64,000 nt of DNA, from NCBI GenBank assembly GCA_933228895.1, contig OW121854.1, positions 7,381,131 to 7,445,130 of the forward strand, given 5' to 3'. This document shows, piece after piece, positions 55,326 through 64,000 of the stretch (position 1 is the first letter of the stretch; every line of letters begins with the position of its first letter). Position numbers and translations under genes: made by a program. This DNA comes from Platycnemis pennipes. Lineage: Eukaryota; Arthropoda; Insecta; Odonata; Platycnemididae. The notes beneath the pieces are model-generated. The model searched no databases, was not told the origin of the DNA, and worked only from the letters and a program-made list of their open reading frames with translations.

Positions 55326-58060
55326 ATATGGAGGCAATACCTTCGAAAAAAATCGATTCTCACATCCGGAAAAAATTAGGCTTTATTTGATTTCATTTTT
55401 AGCGGATTTATGTTTCGTAAAGGTCAGTAGTGATTCATTCAAATGCAAATTGATTTCCAATCAACACTTTCAGCATTGCATTAGTTAGAATGCTAGTATT
55501 ATGTAAATAATTCGCAGGTGTAGCGCACTTCACTCTGGTAATGTGTTATAAAAAGAGAATCTGCTGTGCGTCACACATTTTGCCGTCACACTTCTCTTTT
55601 GTCGTTGTTCTCGGCAGAATACGCCTACTCTTCTCTTTGAGTCTCTTTAAATGATGAGATTGGCGCCGGGTGGACTCCGGAGCATGTTCCTTGAGAGTAA
55701 CCGAAGGGCAGAGCAGAGCTCTTTGTCATGCGAGCAGGGAAGTAAAAAATGAAGGTGCTCAGGCGTATGGCGACGATGGGCCGGGTCTGTCGCATGGCCC
55801 CAGACCGCACCGGTGTTCGCGCAGCGGAGGAGATAAACGGAATGAGAGGGAGATAAAACAATGGAAGAGCGAAACGCGCCATCCGTGGAGGAACCGGGAA
55901 GGTGGGAACAAGTGAGTGGCGACGAGCGTCGACGGTCCGAAAAATTCCAACGGCACACTTCTTTCTCTTCGTTCTGACGAGCATGAACGCGTTAAGATGG
56001 CCCTCGCCCCCTCCTTACTTTCCCTCGCCTCATTTCCTTCCCGCCTGTCTTTCACTTGCACCTCCAGAGGCTCGCGTCACCCACGCCCGTCTCCTTGCGA
56101 CTGTCTCCCCGCCCACCCTCCGAGGAAAAGATAAAACACTGCGCGGTTACCGCGAAATTTGTCGCCCGCCAAAATGACAGGCTGGCGCCACCCTACGCCC
56201 ACGGCCACCCTGCTAACTAACCGTCCCCCACCCCCTCCTCCTCTTCTTTCTTTCCTTGACACTCCCTTTCTTTCAGCCAACACTCGTTCCCCGTGGACAA
56301 GCTGCGACCTTCTGCCGTTCATGAACCTCTTGTCGTGAAAGTGACCCACCGCGTTCGACTTTCTTCAAATTTCACCCATTTTCTCGTGCGCTTCGCCAAG
56401 ACATGTGCTCAGTTCCATTTTTTTCACGGGTTATTCCTCTTTTCTTTCCAATACTCGATCTCTCCTTATTTTCTGTTCCCATTTAATTGCCAGCATTCAA
56501 TACGAGACAAGGTTTTTAAAGAACCCTATTTCCTGCGGGCGGCGTGGCCGATTTTGTTTGAAACCATCGGGATTTTCTCGAATTGGTAACCAAGGAATCA
56601 CACAAGGATGTGAACACGAATGGTTCACGAAATAGGTGTGTTAAAATCACTGATTAACCCTCAGTCATTTGTACACTTGTGTTTCATTCCATCTCGGGGC
56701 TCTGTAACCGAGAGATATAAGAAAACTCGAGTGAAAACAATTAATTATATTGTAACAGGCGATTCAGACACACTAAATTTGCAAACCATTTACATTTGTA
56801 CAACGTTGGCTCCTTGTTTACCTATTCCAGATAATCCCGACGGTATCAAACATACCTCCCTGTGAATATGATATGTTCTCCCTAAATTTTCCAATGATAT
56901 TCACAATTCAATTATTTAGCATCCATTGTATTTTGTCCACACTAAATGAATAATGTTAACCATGAGAAGACTTGACAATACCAAACTAGAATTCATAATA
57001 GTAATATAATTGGTAGTCTGGCAGCAGAGTGACCGTAATCACGTTCACAGAGCTACCGTCCACAAGGTTAAATACATGTAGATGTATTTTAATTACTATC
57101 GGCAAGAGTACAGGTCAATCGTAAAACATACGATAAAAAATGTTGAGGTCGGTTGAGGTTTCGTAATGTATTCAAAGCTCTTCTTTTTTATTTTTATGTG
57201 TTATTAAAATATTTTACGAATAAAATAATTATTTTAATGCATACTTGAGTACTATTTCAAGATTCTACATCTCACTTGAACCCAAGTCACGTTTATAATT
57301 AATTTTCATAGGGAAAAAAACATGGGTAAAAGTAAAGATTTTTTAAGTATCATGAAGTGCAAAAATATGGTAATAGCTGTCATAAATATGAAGTATATAT
57401 GTCTTGGATTATGAGATATGTGTCTATCGGCACAAGTCTTCTTTATTATGGTTTTAAAGCAATATATATAAAAAAATAAGTAAAAGTGGGTTCAAGTAAC
57501 CCAGGTTTGCGGTATCTAGTTGTATTGTTGTTTCAGTGAATGCCAGCCTTTTTCCGTTAATCTTTTATCTCGATAAATCAAGAAAACTCACGTATCATAA
57601 TCCTTGAGGTACGTCACTTAACTGAAGGTGATCTGATTGGCGAATGGTTAGTGTGGAAGAAATATTTCCTCGGTATTAAAGGTCATAATTTGAGTGCTTT
57701 GTGGACAGTACTTCAATTCCATTACTCTACCCGTGGTTTGGGACGTTGAACGCCTTGGCAGACTTTCGCTAAGAATAGGTTCAGGCAGACGCCGGGTTTC
57801 TCTCAATCCTTCTTCTGTTCCATTCAGAAATCCTACCTACACCCTTAATGGACATACAAATCCAGTATTGCGCAGATGACCTAAGCTGTCGGTCTCTTTC
57901 CTCAAGTAGCATCGATAATGTTTCACATTTGTCATTCACGTTTGTCATTACGTCAAACTTGCGCGTTTTTTAAAGTCATCCATGAACTATTCTAACAACC
58001 CTTGTTTTAAGTTTGCAGGATTGATAAATATCCCCACTTTGCACTTATGGTCTCTTACAA
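55326..58060. other. Long unrecognised interval; GC-rich 55640-56300
   Basis: In the GC-rich part frames on both strands overlap (55625-55984 minus, 55902-56177 plus) without recognisable domains. 56400-58060 is AT-rich and featureless to my reading. Confidence 0.4.
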
Positions 58061-58224
58061 CTTACTAAGGCAGACTGGACAATAATCATAAAATTAGAGA
58101 AATTGATTTCTGAACAGATAGATTCAAAATGTCCTTTTTCCCTCGTACAATTAGAGATACGAATAACGGTAAATATGTCCAATCGGAGAGTAGCAATGGA
58201 TAGCATTGGTAGCTGCATGTTGGT
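58061..58224 (+). mobile_element. CR1-A 3' fragment, left half of a split copy
   Basis: From the LTKADWTII/HKIREID region to TAGCTGCATGTTGGT, where an RTE-like element interrupts it. Continues at 59174. Confidence 0.8.
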
Positions 58225-59173
58225 CATCATCATCAAGGGTCAACATCCTAGGATTGGTTTGACGCAGCCCTCCACTCGATTCTTCAGTCAGCCAACCTCT
58301 TCATACCAACGTAGTTCCTCTCTTTCACGTCCTTTACGACCTGTTCTATGTAACTCATACGAGGCCTGCCTCTTCCATTTTTCCCATTCACTTTTCCCTC
58401 GACGATTGTCTTCATCAGGCCATCGTGTCTTAAGATATGGCCGATTAGGTTGTCCCGTCTTCTTTTTATAGTTTTCAGCAGACTTCTCTTTTCTCCCACT
58501 CTTCTGAGGACTTCTTCATTTGTCACTCAATCGATTCATTTTATCTTCATCATTCTTCGATAGCACCATATCTAGAAAGCTTCCACCCTTTTCCTCTCCA
58601 CTGCTGTCATCGTCCATGATTCACTGCCGTGAAGAAACATGCTCCAGATATACGTTCTGATGAATTGCTTCCTTACTTCCAAGCTTGTATTTCCAGCTGT
58701 AAGTAGATTCTTCTTTTGGTAGAATGCCCTTTTTGCCTGGACTATTCTACTCACTATTTCTTTCTTGCTTCGTCCATCGTTGGTTACTCTACTTCCCAGG
58801 TAAGAGAACTCTTTAACCTCTTCAAGTTTTTGTTTTCCTAGTATAGCGTTGGTTTTGGCCTCCTCTCCCGCTGCACACCAATATCTTAGTTTTCTTCTTA
58901 TTGATCTTCAGATGATAATTGGCCATTGTCCTTTCCATGGTTTTTAGCGTCTTATTCAGCTCCTTCTCTGTCTCTGCTATGAGAGCTATGTCATCAGCAA
59001 ATCGTAGCATACTGATTGTTTCTTCGTGAATAGTCACTCCATAACACTTCTCCTTGATTTCATTGATGGCTCTCTCGATGTAAACATTAAATATTACGGG
59101 ACACAGTGAACAGCCTTGTCTCACTCCTTTCCTTATTCTTGCTTCTTCACAGCTGGGTCCAGATTTTATCACT
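58225..59173 (-). mobile_element. RTE-like element inserted in CR1-A, perfect 13-bp TSD
   Basis: GCTGCATGTTGGT flanks it on both sides (58212-58224 and 59174-59186). The (CATCAT) end at 58225 is its 3' tail. It covers RT from just before motif B to the C-terminus. Confidence 0.9.
58284..59160 (-). pseudogene. RTE-like reverse transcriptase to C-terminus, three open pieces
   Basis: Piece 1 (59160-58822): ARIRKGVRQGCSLCPVIFNV (motif B), then LRFADDIALIAETEKEL (motif C with catalytic FADD), then NYHLKINKKKTKILVCS. Piece 2 (58754-58572): MSRIVQAKRAFYQKKNLLTA and MFLHGSESWTMTAVERKRVE. Piece 3 (58526-58284): TNEEVLRRVGEKRSLLKT, LIGHILRHDGLMKTIVEGKV and RPRMSYIEQVVKDVKERNY. The pieces are separated by stops or frameshifts near 58830 and 58530-58570. 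Motif A and the endonuclease are absent. This copy and 45497-47165 together span more of the enzyme than any other copy here. Confidence 0.85.
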
Positions 59174-59245
59174 GCTGCATGTTGGTATGAGTACTTAAAG
59201 CTAACCCTACTAACAGAATGTTTTTGCATGTTTGCTTTGCAATTA
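59174..59245 (+). mobile_element. CR1-A 3' UTR, right half of the split copy
   Basis: Resumes with the duplicated GCTGCATGTTGGT, then ATGAGTACTTAAAGCTAACC, ending near TTTGCTTTGCAATTACTA. The terminal hairpin and tail are lost. Confidence 0.8.
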
Positions 59246-59963
59246 CTATTTTGGCTTTTGGTATTTTCCTCCAATCGCGAATTTCCCTACCAACTCCTCC
59301 AATGTCTTGCGCCAGACTTCGTGTTGCCACCCGAGGCTTGTGCGAACATTTCATTATGCCCAGGACAGCACTACTAGATTCTTTTTTGTCATAAAATCCC
59401 ATTATGTACAGTAAGAATCTTTTCATTGGCTGATTGTGTTTTTTCTCAAGGGGATTATTTATTTTGGCAGGGCGATCCTTAGATAAATGAATCTGCAAAG
59501 TACCGAACAGCGGATTATCCGAGTTTCTCGATTATCCGTGCACCATTCACCAGTCATTAGAATTCCGTAGTGATGACCTGTATGGTTACTTTTGGTAACC
59601 TTTAGGTATCAAATTGAAACAATAATCTTCCGGAACTTGGAAGTGGATGACTTATCTGACCGTGCAGCCCCTCCTGTGTTCCAATGCTCAATGGTTGCCA
59701 CTCCTCAAGCCATTCCCTACCTCTACTTTGAAGCTTTTTTTGTTTCTGTTGATGATCATGCAGTTGACTTAAAACGTCAGCGTACACGACCTTATCCTTC
59801 TCGCTGGTCATTTATTTCTAGGTCTTACCGTTACCTGCTAGCTCCACCTCTTTTATGCACACAAGAAGGAAGTTCTCTACCGTTTCACAACACGTTCCCG
59901 TTGCTTTCTCACTGTATTGAGTTCTTTTCTGGCTGAATCCAGCATTCTTCTTCAGTACTGTAC
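59246..59963. other. No recognisable feature
   Basis: An open frame at 59592-59936 is not recognised. Confidence 0.4.
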
Positions 59964-60483
59964 CAATGAGGGCGTTTGCTCGGAACCGAAATCTAAATCT
60001 TGTACACAAAAGCGTTATATGGAAACGAATAACGACTTTTAGTGAAAAATTAATCTTCTAACCACAACCATTCACTCATAAATCAAAAATTAAAATAAGC
60101 AAAAGGTGACGCCCACTGAAACGGCTGCATTGACGTCATTTTTGTCCCGTCCTTGACTGCTTTTAGGGGAAGGGAAGGGAGTGGATGGGGATTCTCGGAA
60201 GGTCTGCTCCCACAGTTGCTGTCGTAACTGCCTCTATTCGCAGAGTCAGCTGTGTGTCCCCCCTTTGTGATAAGGCGAAGTAGCTTCGTGGGCTCAGTTG
60301 TAATTGGACGAAGTCGATATACGTCAGAAGTTGCACCACGCCCACTTTTCCGAAAGGGCTAAAAATATCAGTTTTTCGCCGCTTATAACTCGAGAAATAA
60401 TAGACGGATCAGAAAACGGGTCTTTTTATGTTACAAACTCTATCATCTCCGGCAGTAAAAAAATATGGTAAACGACCCCATTG
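59964..60483 (+). mobile_element. MITE-C, best-preserved termini
   Basis: 520 bp starting CAATGAGGGCGTTTGC and ending with the complement of CAATGGGGTCGTTTAC: a 16-bp inverted repeat with three mismatches. Interior landmarks as in the other copies. No obvious target duplication (GTAC before, TCGA after). Confidence 0.75.
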
Positions 60484-63400
60484 TCGACGTGGATCATTTT
60501 CTTCTCAACTCCCAACGTGATAACCTACTTCTTCTAAACGAGATCCTTTTCAACCTTCTTCTTTTCGGGACCCTGAGATTCGGTATAGTTACAGAACTAA
60601 TGAATAAAATAAAAAATATTTCACACATTTATACACACATCTTTACACACACACAGTTAAAAAACCTATTCTTGGGCTGTGCTGACTGCGCAAACAAGGC
60701 ACGCCAACTTCAATAAAGGGTGTGAGAAAAATTACCCATAATCCCTCATAGGGAGGAGGCAATTGGGAGGGGGGAGGGAGGCCATCGGCTCACGTGACAA
60801 TCGCATTGTAAAACTCTTTCATCCAGTTACAAGTTTTTTATTTCATATTTCCTTGAAACACTCAGTCATGTTAGTCGCAATCCAAGGATTTGCTTTTTAA
60901 ATTTTTCGAATGCAGTCTAATAGGAATCTAATAGAGTATTCATGTATTGAATTCTAAATTCTTTATTCGGCTAAGGGTAGGTATATTTCAATCCATTCCA
61001 GAATTTGTTCTTATTGAGATAAAGGAAAGAAGAGTTTTTTATTACAGTTGTCAGCAAATTTTTTAATCCTTAGGTCCACTTGAGCTAGAGGAGGTATCTC
61101 ACCTTCTAATTGGAAATTTAAGGAAAAAAGAGATCAGATGACTTTGGGTTAAATCCCCCGAAGCTAGATAAACAGATGCCGTTGCTAGGCAACGGAGGGG
61201 GGTGGGGTGGAGCGACTCCGATGAGCTCTTGGGTCAGTGGAGCCGTAGCCACGCGTCGCGACTGATTCCCTTCCAAAGACCACGTCAGAGCGACAAGTGA
61301 GGAACAAAAACTGCAGTGGGCTATCCTCGATTTTCAATCAGTGAACGAGAAACTCGGTGATTTCCCCGACGCCACCCGTCACGGCATTCGAGAAATTCGT
61401 CCCCCGGCACCGCGACGCCCCGTCCCATAATTCCCCTCGGCCTAAACGACGCCCCCCCCCCCCCTCTTCCTTTCGTCTACCTCCCAACCCCCTCGCGAAC
61501 TCACTCCCTTCATGCAATCCACCCCCTCGCGGACAACTCCGCGACATCCATTTCAATTCGAAAGCATTTGAGAGGAAAGCGCTCTTGCGTTCTTCAATTT
61601 CTTTTAATCCCCCATCCTTTCGCACAAGCACCGATCGTCATCATCATCATCATCATCGTCGTTGCCATCCAACCCCTCCCCCCCACCCCCTCCTCCCCTG
61701 CCGTCCAAAGCACACCCCTCCCACAACCACCTTCCAATCCGATACCTTGCAGTCGCGACAAAAAAATCCACCTCCGTCTTCCCCATCCTCTGGAGCCGTT
61801 GGAGGGAATATCCCCGATTATCACTCACCTTCCTTTCTTCCAGCCCTCCCTCCTTCAGTCTCCTCTCCATCCCCATCATCAATCCATCCCCCCGGAGAAA
61901 ATGCCGAGGTTTGAGCTCGTCGGTGCTCCAGTCTTTTATTTTTATTCCTCCCGCGATTAGAGGATTTCTCCCTCTTCTGTTCTCTTCTTTATCCCTCTCT
62001 TTCTCTCCCCCTTCCTTCTCGGCACTGTCTGTTGCGACCGGTGTCCCCCCCAGACCATTTCGTCCACTCTCCTCCCTACTGACATTCGTACCAATATACG
62101 GAAGTTAAAGGATTGCAAAGGGAATCCAAGACATGGCAGCCAACCGATCCGCGGGAGGGTTTGAGCACGAAGTGAGGAGACATCGCATATCCAGCCGTTT
62201 TGACTCCAAGAGGGTGTAATTTTGAGTTAGCGAGTGCCACTTGACTCGAGATGTCGTGGTTCTTGTTGAAGCACAATTTATACCGAGCAATGGTGCAACC
62301 ACGATCAACAAAATTCTTCCAGCGCAGGAATATAGGTAGGTGTCCAACGCGAGACTTGATATAACCATTGGATATTTTTATTCTCTTATATTTTAAAAAC
62401 TGCGTTATCCATTTATGTTTTATCAACTTTCTTCCTTGTCCTTCAAGTTTTTTTGCACAAATCCGAAGTCGTATTCTTCTTTACAGGAAAAATGTGAAGC
62501 ATACCGCAAAAGCTCTTGAAGTGAAGTTTTGGAAATAAACTCATGTTAACACTGTTGCCCATCGTGGATGAATATTTCGACGTCATCTGGAAGTGCGTGC
62601 ATGCTGAAAAAATAATAAATGTTTCCCTCCATCTGTAGACAATATATTTTTCAGACGTGTTCTGAGAATTATTGTGAATCCTTACAATTGCCACTATTAC
62701 GGCGACTAACTTCTTCAAGACTGCTGCATGTCAATGACTCATTTTTGATCGACTTCTCGCCCTCACTACTACCATCCTTTCCAATACCACGTGTATTTTA
62801 ATTTACTGATATTTATGCTAGCGGTTGCGCATTTTAAGTTTTAATTACATTTGAAAAAGGAAAATGTTGCCAGAAAGATGCTGTCAATATGAATAAAACC
62901 AAGCTCGCATATCTTGCGACATACCAAGAACCGTTCCCCTTCGATTTTTTCCTCGCGTGAATTTAGGCCTCTGCCGGCCTCCTCTCTCGGGGTGATAGCA
63001 ATTTTTTCGCCCGCTCTCAACCGAGTAATCGATTAGAGGCTGTACTTGTTTCGCCATTTTCATTTCCTGCGCCAACGACGCAGGCAGAAGAGGGTGAGGA
63101 AGAGGGTTCGGCCCCATCCTCCACTTCAACACCACACCCCCCCACCCTCCCTCCATTCCCAGAAAATCCCTTTCGATGGGAATCAGATAAGCTTTGGCTC
63201 TCCTCTCCCCAGCTCATGGTCAGCCCTTTGAATCGACCTCGAGGATCCCGAGTTCCACTTTACCGGAGCCTCCATATCCCTTCATATTCTCGTTAGCTTT
63301 CCGTAGGGACTCCTAGTATGTATCCCATAGTGCACAAGAAATTCCACTTGGAATATTTCTGCCTGCTGCTAGTTTCCGTAGACAAGTACCATCGCCGAGC

Positions 63401-63519
63401 CTCGTCAGACATAGGTTGATTTTATCTCCTCAGTTTCCTCCCTACAAAATAAGTTTGTTCTGAATTCTATAAAAAGAAGGCCGCATAGATATCAAATCTG
63501 CAATTTTAGCTGTCTACTT
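60484..63519. other. Long unrecognised interval; C-rich 61350-62060
   Basis: Contains C-runs (61450-61463), a CAT microsatellite (61637-61656) and C/T-rich tracts whose frames (61357-61914 plus, 61662-62108 plus) translate to Pro/Ser-rich low complexity. 62100-63500 has no recognised repeat. A GC-rich patch lies at 63060-63200. I find no supported exon. Confidence 0.4.
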
Positions 63520-64000
63520 TCCACGCCAAAATCTTGTAGACTCGAGTTTAAAACTTAATAACTCCGAAACCATTCATTGGATTTTCACGTTATTTACATA
63601 GTAATTTAGATAATTTTGTAGTTTACTGAGTATATTGTTAGAATAATTTTAAAAAGCATATTTCGGACCGGTTTCTTACGTTACAGTAAAAAATGGGCCC
63701 ACTTTTTTAGCGCTACGGCGTCATGCGACACTTTGACGTCTAATAACTTCCAAGTAAAGCATTTCACTAAAACAAGTTTTAAATATAAGGTGAATTATAC
63801 TTTTATTATTACGTCTGCGAAGTTTCAAGGTTTTAACTTTAGGACTTATTCGTATGCTATTCCATTTATAACCGCACTTTTTCTCGGAAACTATGCATCA
63901 TAGCGCCACGAGACTAAAACTGTCATCTTCCTCTTTAAATTTCCAGAGCAAATAAGATATTATCATTTAGCTGAAGTTAGCTCCTTATTTTATATCGAAT
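63520..64000 (+). mobile_element. Foldback element arm, cut by the window edge
   Basis: Starts TCCACGCCAAAATCTTGT, matching the end of the 37713-38427 element, and follows its long right arm (read inverted) all the way, including GACGTCTAATAACTTCCAAG, ATTCCATTTATAACCGCAC and TTATTTTATATCGAAT at the last base. The loop and opposite arm, if present, lie beyond 64000. This copy carries the ~350 bp missing from the left arm of the other element. Confidence 0.85.

Noticed and set aside
55625..56349. GC-rich interval with frames on both strands, possible CpG-island promoter
   Set aside because: No transcript start evidence, no downstream exon and no recognisable protein.
61357..62108. Overlapping Pro/Ser-rich frames of up to 185 codons
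   Set aside because: They translate a C/T-rich low-complexity tract that is open in several frames at once.
1..64000. Bacterial or phage content, operons, CRISPR arrays, integrated viral genes
   Set aside because: No ribosome binding sites, no gene-dense strands, no direct-repeat/spacer arrays. Protein similarity seen is confined to LINE and piggyBac sequences.

Overview
The window is eukaryotic, non-coding, repeat-rich DNA, most likely from an arthropod. There are no operons, no ribosome binding sites and no long open frames. Most recognisable protein similarity belongs to non-LTR retrotransposons or to a decayed piggyBac transposase. The combination of heavily 5'-truncated CR1/Jockey-group elements ending in (TAGATG)n, RTE-like elements ending in (GATGAT)n, tRNA-derived SINEs, TTAA-flanked piggyBac-like elements, a hAT-type MITE and foldback elements fits an insect or related arthropod. 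I cannot name the species or order from this sequence alone.

Layout. 1-11.5 kb: many 3' fragments of two related CR1-group subfamilies (here CR1-A and CR1-B) in both orientations, plus a SINE fragment. 11.5-18 kb: two copies of a ~530-bp MITE (here MITE-C) flank a nested cluster: an antisense CR1-A element split by a TTAA-flanked piggyBac-like element, which itself holds two tandem CR1-B fragments. 18-25.3 kb: a 40-bp perfect palindrome inside a MITE-like remnant, a 758-bp hAT-type MITE with a perfect 8-bp target duplication, and more CR1-A. 25.3-28.8 kb: nothing recognised. 29-33.2 kb: CR1 tails, a foldback with hammerhead-like motifs, two convergent tRNA-SINEs, one candidate host exon (31781-31995) and a 270-bp MITE. 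33-38.5 kb: mostly unknown, then a CR1-B fragment and a 715-bp foldback element, one arm of which recurs at the window's right edge. 39-47.3 kb: RTE-like copies, partial MITE-C copies, a broken piggyBac transposase keeping all three catalytic Asp positions, and an RTE copy carrying a CR1 insertion and a SINE. 47.3-64 kb: long unrecognised stretches broken by two tRNA-SINEs, RTE fragments, a Penelope-like motif, MITE-C copies and an RTE element inserted with a perfect 13-bp target duplication into a CR1-A 3' UTR.

Nothing here forms a pathway. The shared logic is transposition: two LINE groups that could supply reverse transcriptase (for themselves and perhaps for the SINEs), and non-autonomous DNA elements that would need transposases encoded elsewhere. 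All coding copies seen are truncated or disrupted. No CRISPR array, tRNA or rRNA gene, or complete host gene was found. The only host-gene candidate is one exon-like open interval between good splice signals.
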